Part shown: one piece after another, positions 7,692-14,551 of the stretch
How the letters are laid out: every line of letters begins with the position of its first letter
Position numbering within the stretch: the first letter of the stretch is position 1
NCBI GenBank assembly: GCA_020722705.1
Contig: DYKI01000004.1
Location: 1 to 64,000, forward strand
From: Chthonomonas calidirosea
GTDB taxonomy: Bacteria > Armatimonadota > Chthonomonadetes > Chthonomonadales > CAJBBX01
Direction of reading: 5' to 3'
DNA length: 64,000 nt
Made by a program: the position numbers and the translations under genes
Notes under the pieces: generated by a model
What the model was told of the DNA's origin: nothing
The model's database searches: none
The model's input: only the letters and a program-made list of their open reading frames with translations

Positions 7692-9749
7692 TCAGTCGCC
7701 GGGGAACGACGCCCCGAACTGATCTCGGAGACGCTCGCGCACCGTGGCGAGCACCCGCTCGGCGTCGTCTTCGGCGAGCGTCCGCGAGGGCGAGCGGAGC
7801 GTCAGTGATAGGGTCAGGCTCCTCAAGCCTTCAGGAAGCCGATCGCCCGAATAGACATCCACCAGCGTCAGATCCTCAAGCAACTGTCCCGCTGCCGAGC
7901 AGACTGCGTGGCGAACCTCGGCGTACGGCACCTCTTTGGGCACACGCGGGGCCAGGTCCCTCGTGATCGCCGGGAACGCGCTCGGCGGAACGAACGGAGC
8001 GCTCTCCCCGCAATGTCGGGCCAGCACGTCGCAGTCCAGTTCGAGCGCCCCAACCCGTTCCCGGACATGCAGGCGTCCCGCCAGGTCGGGATGCAGCTCG
8101 CCGACGGCACCGACCGCCTCGTCCCCAACGATCAGAGCAGCACGTCGCCCGGGATGGAAGCGCGGATCATCGCAAGGCCGCACAGAGAAGGAGAGACCAA
8201 GCGTAGCTGCGACCAGGTCCGCCAGTCCCCGAACAACGTACATTGGCGATTCCGCGTTTGCGGTTGGATGCCACGAGCGCACCGTCAGCGGACCGCAGAC
8301 AACAGCCCCCAGACTCGGTCGCTCGTCGTGTTCCGATGCACCCCTTGCCAGGAACACGTTGCCGACTTCGAACAGCGCAAGCGGACCCTGTCCGCGCCGG
8401 GCGTTCCTATCCAGCGCTTCGAGCAGCCCAGGCACGAGCGAGCGGCGCAGTCCCGACAGCTCGTCCGAAAGTGCGTTTCGGATGCGGATGCGTCGGTCTG
8501 CCGTGCCGGGATCATCGAAAGGACTCTCGGGCATCAGGCTGTGCCCGATAACCTCCTGAAGACCGGCGCCGGCCAGCCTGGACCTCAAGCCGTCGAGGAA
8601 ACGGGCACGATCGGTATCTTTCCCCTGCGTCGTCGTACCGGCCGGCAGGTTTTCCGGGATGCGCTCATAGCCGAGGACCCGCCCCGCTTCCTCAACGAGG
8701 TCCACCTCGCGCAACAGGTCGGGACGCCATGAGGGCACACTGACCCTGAACACACCGGGGTGCTCTTCGGTCAAAGAGCACCCCAACCGTGAGAGCGCCC
8801 CAACCATCTCGTCGCAATCCACCGGGTACCCCAGCAGCCCCATAACTCTGTCGTTCCGGAGCGTCAAGACCCGAACGGGCCGCTTGCCGGGATAAAGGTC
8901 CACGACGCCGGACACTGGCTGACCTATGCCAAGCTCGGCCATCAGCGCACATGCCCTATCTGCTGCTGTGACCACGCCCTCCGGATCCACGACGCGCTCG
9001 AACCGGTAGGACGCTTCCGTTGTAAGTCCCAATCTGCGAGCGGTCCGCCGTACGCTGCGCCAATCGAAGTGCGCCGATTCGAGCAGCAACGTAGAGGTGC
9101 GCCGGGTGATCTCCGTCTCCGCCCCACCCATGATGCCTGCGAGAGCCACGGGCCTTGCGCCGTCGGCGATGACGAGCATGCCGGTGTCAAGCGGGCGAAG
9201 GACACCGTCAAGGGTCTCCAGCGTCTCGCCTTCTCTGGCCCGTCGCACGACGATTCTGCGCTCGACCAGAGTGTCGTAGTCGAACGCGTGAAGCGGCTGT
9301 CCTGTCTCCAGCATCACGTAGTTGGTGACGTCCACGATCCCGCCGATAGGCCGCATCCCAGCGGCGATCAGCCGTGCCTGCATCCACTCGGGCGATTCCC
9401 CGTGGCGAACGCCTTCGACGATGCGTGCTGCATAGCGAGGACACAGCTCGGGGTCCTCAATCTCTACGCCCGTGTAGGCAGCAGCATCCGGGGGCTCATC
9501 CTCCGACGAGAGGACCGATGGACCGTTCCTCAGGGTCACACCGTACGCAGCGGCCAGCTCCCGCGCCACACCGATCACGCTCAGGCAGTCTCCCCGGTTC
9601 GGTGTGACCTTGATATCGAGCACGGTGCCATGCTGTGTTTCATCGGCGGCCTCGACTTCAAGCCCCGCCATCGTCAGCGCATCGGCAATGTCCGCGGCGG
9701 AAGCATTGACGGGAGCGTACTCGGTGATCCACTCTATTGGCAGCTTCAT
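7692..9749 (-). CDS. pheT: Phenylalanine--tRNA ligase beta subunit, short form
   Basis: A 685-residue beta subunit, about 110 shorter than the usual 790-800. The N-terminus (MKLPIEWITEYAP, ADALTMAGLEVE) runs directly into DIKVTPNRGDCLSVIGVARE, so the OB-fold EMAPII-like tRNA-binding domain normally between these parts (about residues 40-150) is absent. The B3/B4 editing region (GIVDVTNYVMLETGQPLHAFD), B5 (REVDLVEEAGRVLGYE) and the C-terminal ferredoxin-like anticodon-binding domain (FPAITRDLAP, VDVYSGDRLPEG) are all present. The subunit forms the alpha2-beta2 synthetase with PheS, encoded 15 bp upstream. GGAAGGGGA precedes the ATG. Confidence 0.95.
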   Translation of the reverse strand: MKLPIEWITEYAPVNASAADIADALTMAGLEVEAADETQHGTVLDIKVTPNRGDCLSVIGVARELAAAYGVTLRNGPSVLSSEDEPPDAAAYTGVEIEDPELCPRYAARIVEGVRHGESPEWMQARLIAAGMRPIGGIVDVTNYVMLETGQPLHAFDYDTLVERRIVVRRAREGETLETLDGVLRPLDTGMLVIADGARPVALAGIMGGAETEITRRTSTLLLESAHFDWRSVRRTARRLGLTTEASYRFERVVDPEGVVTAADRACALMAELGIGQPVSGVVDLYPGKRPVRVLTLRNDRVMGLLGYPVDCDEMVGALSRLGCSLTEEHPGVFRVSVPSWRPDLLREVDLVEEAGRVLGYERIPENLPAGTTTQGKDTDRARFLDGLRSRLAGAGLQEVIGHSLMPESPFDDPGTADRRIRIRNALSDELSGLRRSLVPGLLEALDRNARRGQGPLALFEVGNVFLARGASEHDERPSLGAVVCGPLTVRSWHPTANAESPMYVVRGLADLVAATLGLSFSVRPCDDPRFHPGRRAALIVGDEAVGAVGELHPDLAGRLHVRERVGALELDCDVLARHCGESAPFVPPSAFPAITRDLAPRVPKEVPYAEVRHAVCSAAGQLLEDLTLVDVYSGDRLPEGLRSLTLSLTLRSPSRTLAEDDAERVLATVRERLRDQFGASFPGD

Positions 9750-9764
9750 GGCTTCCCCTTCCGC

Positions 9765-10745
9765 TTAGCCTTGCCGCAGGAACCGCAGGTCGTTTTCGAG
9801 GTACAGGCGCAGATCGTTCACACCGCGCTGAATCATGTGGATGCGCTCGACACCAAGGCCGAAGGCAAAGCCTGAGTACCGCTCGGAATCGATCCCGTAG
9901 TTTTCCAGGATGTTCGGGTGGATCAGTCCCGCTCCGCCCAGTTCGAGCCAGCGTCCATTCCAGTGGACCGAGTAGTCCACGCCCGGTTCGACGAACGGGA
10001 AGTAATCGGGCCGGAACCTCACCTGCACGCTGCCGCCGAACATGGCACCGGCGAACTGCTTCAGCGTGCCTTTCAGATCCGCGAGCGACACTCCCTCATC
10101 CACCATGAACACGTCCACCTGATGGAATGTATGGTGATGTGTGGCATCCACCGCCTCGTAGCGGAAGCAGCGGCCGATCGTCCCGATCCGGAACGGTGGG
10201 CGGCGGTGATCCATCACCCGTCCTTGCAGAGCCGTGGTCTGCGTGCGCAGCAGCCGCACGTCGTCCACGTAGAAAGTCATCTGCTCATCCAGTGCGGGGT
10301 GCTCCTCGGGGTAGTTGAGCGCAGCGAAGTTGTGAGAGTAATCCTCAAGCTCAGGACCGTCAACGAACTCAAACCCGAGTCCGATCAAGGCTGCCTTCAC
10401 GCGGCTGACAGTTGCCGACAGCGGGTGAAGGCGTCCGAAAGGGAACGGCATTCCCGGCATGGTTACATCGAACCGTTCCTTTTCCAGCCGGGCTTCACGC
10501 TCGACTGCATCGAGATCGGACCGACGCCGAGCTACATAACCGGCGAGCTGATCCCTGGCAGCGTTGACACGGGCGCCGAACGCGGGCCGTTCCTCGCGCG
10601 GGAGCGAGCCGACGGTACGCAGCAACGCCTGCAGGCTCCCTTTCGATCCTAGATAGCGTGTCTCGACCGCCTGAACCTCCAGGGTTGTGGAGGCCTGATC
10701 GAGTGCGCGTCTGGCTTCGTCAATGAGTTGTTCGATCTGATCCAT
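9765..10745 (-). CDS. pheS: Phenylalanine--tRNA ligase alpha subunit
   Basis: A 326-residue class II synthetase catalytic subunit of normal length. The N-terminal coiled coil (residues 1-85) is followed by FPFGRLHPL, motif 1 (GFEFVDGPELED), the typical HPALDEQMTFYVDD and LLRTQTTALQGRVM, motif 2 (IGRCFRYEAVDATHHHTFHQ) and motif 3 (GFAFGLGVERIHMIQRGV). It makes Phe-tRNA with PheT in the cytosol. It lies about 100 bp downstream of rplT and 15 bp upstream of pheT, in the common infC-rpmI-rplT-pheS-pheT order. Confidence 0.97.
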   Translation of the reverse strand: MDQIEQLIDEARRALDQASTTLEVQAVETRYLGSKGSLQALLRTVGSLPREERPAFGARVNAARDQLAGYVARRRSDLDAVEREARLEKERFDVTMPGMPFPFGRLHPLSATVSRVKAALIGLGFEFVDGPELEDYSHNFAALNYPEEHPALDEQMTFYVDDVRLLRTQTTALQGRVMDHRRPPFRIGTIGRCFRYEAVDATHHHTFHQVDVFMVDEGVSLADLKGTLKQFAGAMFGGSVQVRFRPDYFPFVEPGVDYSVHWNGRWLELGGAGLIHPNILENYGIDSERYSGFAFGLGVERIHMIQRGVNDLRLYLENDLRFLRQG

Positions 10746-10845
10746 GGGCGCGATCCATCACAAGCTCAAACGCCCCCACAGCGGCTTCTGAATACCTTGC
10801 GGAAGCTGCTGCCGGGGCGTTGTGAGCGACGCTGAGTGCTTGAGG

Positions 10846-11223
10846 TCAGGCAGCCGGCTGTCCTGCGGCGGGCAGGGCGCTCGCCGCTTGCGCGACGAGC
10901 TGCGCAAAGGACGCGGCGTCGTTGATGGCCATGTCGGCAAGGATCTTGCGATCCACCTCGATGCCCGACTTCCGGAGCCCCTCGATGAACCGGTTGTAAG
11001 TCAAGCCCTCGGCGCGACATCCAGCGCTGATGCGCGTGATCCACAGGCGCCGGAACTCGCGCTTCTTGTTGCGGCGGTCGCGGTACGCATATGCGCCGCT
11101 CCGCATGACCTGTTCGTTTGCGGTCTTGAAGAGGCGATGCTTGCCACCGAAGTAGCCGCTAGCCGCCTCCAGAATCTTGCGATGCCGCTTCTTGACGAGC
11201 GTACCGCGTTTCACTCTAGGCAT
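10846..11223 (-). CDS. rplT: 50S ribosomal protein L20
   Basis: A 125-residue protein matching L20 along its length: [56 protein letters not shown]. It is an early assembly protein of the large subunit and in many bacteria represses its own operon by binding mRNA. TTAGGAGC lies about 9 bases before the ATG. The 136-bp gap to rpmI is longer than usual and contains a perfect 7-bp hairpin, a possible regulatory site. The C-terminal tail is somewhat Ala-rich. Confidence 0.97.
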   Translation of the reverse strand: MPRVKRGTLVKKRHRKILEAASGYFGGKHRLFKTANEQVMRSGAYAYRDRRNKKREFRRLWITRISAGCRAEGLTYNRFIEGLRKSGIEVDRKILADMAINDAASFAQLVAQAASALPAAGQPAA

Positions 11224-11326
11224 TGTCAGTCAGCTCCTAACGGACGGGAGGGGCTCAGGCCCGCTTTCGATCCCATTCCCTCGATCGCGATGCGGCCGAA
11301 CGCGCGCATCGGTACACGTGCGAAAC

Positions 11327-11347
11327 CTGCAGGGCCTCTACCTGCAG
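11327..11347 (-). promoter_or_regulatory. Hairpin between rpmI and rplT
   Basis: Perfect 7-bp arms CTGCAGG and CCTGCAG enclose a 7-nt loop, just after the rpmI stop. There is no T-tract, so it is not an obvious intrinsic terminator. In other bacteria L20 autoregulates by binding structured mRNA in this operon, so an L20 site is possible but not shown. Confidence 0.35.
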
Positions 11348-11359
11348 CTCGTCCTGGCT

Positions 11360-11557
11360 CTAGTTTCCGCCCATCATGCGGACGATGCGCTGGACATCGC
11401 CCGGATGCAGTTCAGACCCATTCAGAAGCGAGCGTCGCCGGGACTTCGACTTCTTCCTCATCAGGTGATTCAGGCCGACGCAGCGGCGGATCAGCTTGCC
11501 GCCCGACGACAGTTTGAACCTCTTCGCAACCGTCTTGCTGGTCCTAATCTTCGGCAT
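11360..11557 (-). CDS. rpmI: 50S ribosomal protein L35
   Basis: A 65-residue basic protein with the L35 pattern MPKIRTSKTVAKRFKLSSGG and LIRRCVGLNHLMRKKSKSRRR. It is a structural large-subunit protein. The ATG at 11557 is preceded by GAGGATG. Upstream lies a strong 10-bp hairpin in the gap after infC. Gene order infC-rpmI-rplT is conserved across bacteria. Confidence 0.96.
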   Translation of the reverse strand: MPKIRTSKTVAKRFKLSSGGKLIRRCVGLNHLMRKKSKSRRRSLLNGSELHPGDVQRIVRMMGGN

Positions 11558-11575
11558 GGAAACATCCTCACATGT

Positions 11576-11599
11576 TGAAGCCGGGCGAACCCGGCTTCA
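11576..11599 (-). promoter_or_regulatory. Strong hairpin between infC and rpmI
   Basis: A perfect 10-bp stem (TGAAGCCGGG and its complement) closes a TTCG tetraloop on the transcribed minus strand, ending just upstream of the rpmI ribosome-binding site. No T-tract follows, so it is more likely an mRNA-processing or translational control element than a terminator. No function is proven. Confidence 0.5.
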
Positions 11600-11641
11600 G
11601 TTGGCGCTCATTAGGCGCGAAGCCATTCGCAGGCCCGCAGT

Positions 11642-12172
11642 CTATTTCGGCGCAACGATCATCGTCATCGTCCGGCCTTCCATGGCCGCAGGCTTCTCGA
11701 TCGTGGCGATATCCTCAAGAGCCTTCGCCACCTCGGCAAGCAGCTCGCGCCCGAACTCGGGATGCGTGATCTCCCGGCTGCGGAAGCGAACTGTGAACTT
11801 AACCTTGTCCCCGTCCTTGAGGAACTTGGCGGCGTTCTTGAGCTTGAAGTCCAGATCGTGATCGTCTGTCCGCGGGCGCAGATACACGCCCTTCAGATCG
11901 CCACCCTTCTGCTTCTTGTGTGACTCCTTGTCCTTCTTGGACTGCTCATACTTGTACCGACCGTAGTCCATGATGCGGCAGACGGGCGGACTCGCCTGCG
12001 GCGCCACCTCGATCAGATCGAGCGAGCGTTCCCTGGCAATGGCGATTGCCTGACGCACGTCAATGATCCCGAGCTGTTCGCCATTCTCATCAATAACCCG
12101 CACATCTCGCACGCGGGGGTAGTCCCGGCTGAAGCGCAGTAGCTGCTCGTTGACGCGAAACTCTTTGTTTAT
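11642..12172 (-). CDS. infC: Translation initiation factor IF-3 (ATA start)
   Basis: IF-3 prevents premature subunit joining and checks the start codon. The first ordinary start in the frame is GTG at 12112 (VRDVRVIDENGEQ), but the conserved N-terminus lies upstream in the same frame: INKEFRVNEQLLRFSRDYP, beginning with ATA at 12172. AGAGGG sits 6 bases before this ATA. IF-3 genes classically use a rare AUU-type start that makes the gene self-regulating, so the ATA start is credible. From there the protein is 176 residues. YGRYKYEQSKKDKE and the C-terminal HPEFGRELL are typical. It is transcribed from the consensus promoter at 12207-12235 with a short leader. Confidence 0.94.
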   Translation of the reverse strand: MNKEFRVNEQLLRFSRDYPRVRDVRVIDENGEQLGIIDVRQAIAIARERSLDLIEVAPQASPPVCRIMDYGRYKYEQSKKDKESHKKQKGGDLKGVYLRPRTDDHDLDFKLKNAAKFLKDGDKVKFTVRFRSREITHPEFGRELLAEVAKALEDIATIEKPAAMEGRTMTMIVAPK

Positions 12173-12206
12173 GGGTATCCCTCTCGAAGCCGACGAACGA
12201 TGGCGA

Positions 12207-12235
12207 AGTATACCAGACGGGTGGGTTCAAGTCAA
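12207..12235 (-). promoter_or_regulatory. Consensus sigma-70 promoter for infC operon
   Basis: On the minus strand TTGACT (12235-12230) and TATACT (12212-12207) are separated by exactly 17 bp, close to the housekeeping consensus. The expected start of transcription near 12200 gives a leader of about 28 nt before the ATA start of infC, too short for an upstream L20 attenuator. Confidence 0.85.
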
Positions 12236-12252
12236 CGCAAGCGCCGCATGTG

Positions 12253-12261
12253 TGATATAAT
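12253..12261 (+). promoter_or_regulatory. Extended -10 promoter for lysS
   Basis: TG-A-TATAAT forms an extended -10 element with a perfect TATAAT at 12256-12261. No good -35 is seen, as expected for this promoter class; the -35 position overlaps that of the divergent infC promoter. Predicted transcription start is near 12268, about 54 nt before lysS. Confidence 0.7.
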
Positions 12262-12321
12262 GCGTTCCTTCGTGAGGCGAGGCCAGCCTGCCCCGCTTCG
12301 CGGCACGCGATTGGATTTCGG

Positions 12322-13830
12322 ATGATGAACGACGATCTTGACCAGTGCAAAGCGCGACGCGAGAAGCTCGACAGCCTGAAGGCTCAGGGGCACGACCCGT
12401 ACATCATCGAACGATACGAGCGCACCCACAACGCCTCGGAGATCGTCTCGGACTTCGCTGCGCACGACGGCGCCACGGTGCGCATCGCTGGGCGAGTGAC
12501 GGCCGTGCGCGTGCAGGGCAAGGCTCTCTTCTTCGATCTCACTGACGAGACGGGCCGCATCCAGGTTTACGTGCGACGGAATGAGGTCGGCGATGACCTG
12601 TTTGAACGGATCAGGGACCTGGACGTCGGCGACATCGTCGGCGTCAGCGGGTTCGTGTTCCGAACCAGGTCGGGCGAAACAACCGTCCATGCTTCGGAAG
12701 CGCTTCTTCTGGCCAAGTGCCTTCGTCCCTTGCCCGTGGGCAAGGAGGTTGACGGTGTCCGCCACGCGGCTCTGACCGACGTCGAAGTGCGCCATCGCTA
12801 TCGGTACCTGGACTTCATCGTGAACGCCGGAGCGCGCAGCTTGCTCGTGAAGAGAGCGCGCATGGTCACAGCGATCCGCTCATTCCTCGATGGACTGGGT
12901 TACATCGAGGTCGAGACACCTGTCCTGCAGGCGGTCGCCGGCGGCGCCGCGGCACGCAAGTTCGAGACCCGCCACAACGCGCTGGACCTCAGGCTCGATC
13001 TCCGGATAGCCCTGGAACTCCCCCTCAAGCGCCTCATCGTCGGCGGCCTCCCCAGGGTCTACGAGATTGGGCGCGTATTCCGCAACGAAGGTCAGGACAA
13101 GAAGCACAATCCCGAGTTCACCCTGCTTGAGCTCTACCAAGCCTACGGCAACCTGGACGACATGATGGACCTCGTTGAGGCAATGTATGAAGTCGCTTGC
13201 GTGGCTGTCAACGGGTCTCCGCGCATCGCAGTCCCGGCACGGGCATCCGAAGGCGTCACCGAGGTTGACCTGTCGCAACGGCCATGGCCTCGCCTTCCGA
13301 TCGTCGAAGGCATAGAGCAGTACGCGGGAGTGTCCAGAGACGAGTTCGCCAATCTGCCGAAGGCCAAGGCTGCGTGTGAGCGCGTCGGCATCCCTTCCGA
13401 TGAGGAAACCAGTGTGGGCGGCATCATCGAGAAGCTGCACGAGCGTTTCGTTCAGCCCCATCTGATCCGACCGACCTTCATCACCGACTTCCCGGTCGAA
13501 ACTTCACCGCTTGCCAAGAGAAAACCGGACGATCCCGCCTTCACCCGCCGTTTCGAGGTCTACATGGCGGGCCAGGAGCTCGGCAACGCGTTCTCCGAGC
13601 TCAACGATCCGATCGAGCAGCGTTTGCGCTTCGAGGAGCAGGCGCGGCAGCGCGCCCGCGGCAACGATGAGGCGCATCCCATGGATGAGGACTTCCTCAT
13701 GGCCCTCGAATACGGCATGCCGCCAACCGGAGGGCTTGGCGTCGGGATTGACCGTCTTCTGATGGCTCTGACGGGCACCGACAGCATTCGAGAAGTTATC
13801 GCGTTCCCGTTGCTTCGCCCCGAACACTAA
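12322..13830 (+). CDS. lysS: Lysine--tRNA ligase, class II
   Basis: A 502-residue class IIb synthetase. The N-terminal OB-fold anticodon-binding domain (VRIAGRVTAVRVQGKALFFD) is followed by motif 1 (GYIEVETPVLQAVAGGAAAR), motif 2 (VYEIGRVFRNEGQDKKHNPE) and motif 3 (GLGVGIDRLLMALTG). It charges lysyl-tRNA in the cytosol. The start is one of two adjacent ATGs (12322 or 12325), with only a weak ribosome-binding site. It is divergent from infC and 33 bp upstream of pcm, with which it may be co-transcribed. Confidence 0.96.
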   Translation: MMNDDLDQCKARREKLDSLKAQGHDPYIIERYERTHNASEIVSDFAAHDGATVRIAGRVTAVRVQGKALFFDLTDETGRIQVYVRRNEVGDDLFERIRDLDVGDIVGVSGFVFRTRSGETTVHASEALLLAKCLRPLPVGKEVDGVRHAALTDVEVRHRYRYLDFIVNAGARSLLVKRARMVTAIRSFLDGLGYIEVETPVLQAVAGGAAARKFETRHNALDLRLDLRIALELPLKRLIVGGLPRVYEIGRVFRNEGQDKKHNPEFTLLELYQAYGNLDDMMDLVEAMYEVACVAVNGSPRIAVPARASEGVTEVDLSQRPWPRLPIVEGIEQYAGVSRDEFANLPKAKAACERVGIPSDEETSVGGIIEKLHERFVQPHLIRPTFITDFPVETSPLAKRKPDDPAFTRRFEVYMAGQELGNAFSELNDPIEQRLRFEEQARQRARGNDEAHPMDEDFLMALEYGMPPTGGLGVGIDRLLMALTGTDSIREVIAFPLLRPEH

Positions 13831-13863
13831 CAGATCCATCGGGAATCTCCCGGATCAGGGGAG

Positions 13864-14517
13864 ATGAACACCACGAGTGAAGAGGTTCTCTGGGACCGTA
13901 TGATTCGTGAGCAGATCGAGGCCCGGGGCATACGCGACCCTGAAGTCACCAGGGCGATGCGCACAATCCCGCGGTCCGCATTCGTACCTGAGGGCCGTGA
14001 GGCTGCCGCCTACGACGATGCGCCGCTCCCAATCGGGTTCGGCCAGACCATCTCGCAGCCGTATATGGTCGCACTCATGACCGAACTGCTTGAGCTCACG
14101 GGCACCGAGAGGGCCCTCGACGTCGGGACAGGGTCGGGCTACCAGGCAGCGATCCTCTCGCAGCTTGCCGCATCCGTAGTTTCGATTGAACGAATACCCG
14201 AGCTCGCAGAACAGGCGAGGTCACGGCTGGCCAGACTCGGCATCGCCAACGTTGACATCATCGTCGGCGACGGAACGTTGGGTCTGAATGACTCCGCAGG
14301 CTTCGACGCAATCGTGGTCGGTGCAGGCTCGCCCGAGGTGCCGGAGCCGTTAGTGGCGCAGTTGTTGCCCGGGGGGCGCATGGTGATACCCGTCGGCGGC
14401 GATCATGTGCAGACACTGACACTCATACGACGCGGCTACAACGATCAGGTGCGCACAACGACGCACGGTTCCTGTGTCTTTGTGCCGCTTGTGGGCGTAC
14501 ACGGCTGGCGCGCCTGA
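13864..14517 (+). CDS. pcm: Protein-L-isoaspartate O-methyltransferase
   Basis: A 217-residue SAM-dependent enzyme that repairs isoaspartyl residues in aged proteins. It has MIREQIEARGIRD, the substrate-side motif YDDAPLPIGFGQTISQPY and the SAM motif ALDVGTGSGYQAAILSQL, all diagnostic. PGGRMVIPVGG follows in the expected place. Length is normal. It is 33 bp after lysS. Its stop is 34 bp before the start of the next gene, a secreted hydrolase with an unrelated role. Confidence 0.94.
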   Translation: MNTTSEEVLWDRMIREQIEARGIRDPEVTRAMRTIPRSAFVPEGREAAAYDDAPLPIGFGQTISQPYMVALMTELLELTGTERALDVGTGSGYQAAILSQLAASVVSIERIPELAEQARSRLARLGIANVDIIVGDGTLGLNDSAGFDAIVVGAGSPEVPEPLVAQLLPGGRMVIPVGGDHVQTLTLIRRGYNDQVRTTTHGSCVFVPLVGVHGWRA

Positions 14518-14551
14518 GGCCGCCTGTCGGATTCCCTGTGGAAGGGGTGTG

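Noticed and set aside
7786..7800. A GAGGGCGAGCGGAGC stretch in pheT resembling the palindromic repeat
   Set aside because: It encodes SPSRTL at a position where PheT family members have a similar sequence, so it is ordinary coding DNA.
12224..12240. GGTTCAAGTC resembling a tRNA T-arm
   Set aside because: No acceptor, D-arm or anticodon stem can be drawn around it, and it overlaps the infC -35 element. No tRNA was found in the window.
12090..12350. Open frames antisense to the infC-lysS promoter region
   Set aside because: They cover two strong promoters and the infC N-terminus; no family resemblance.
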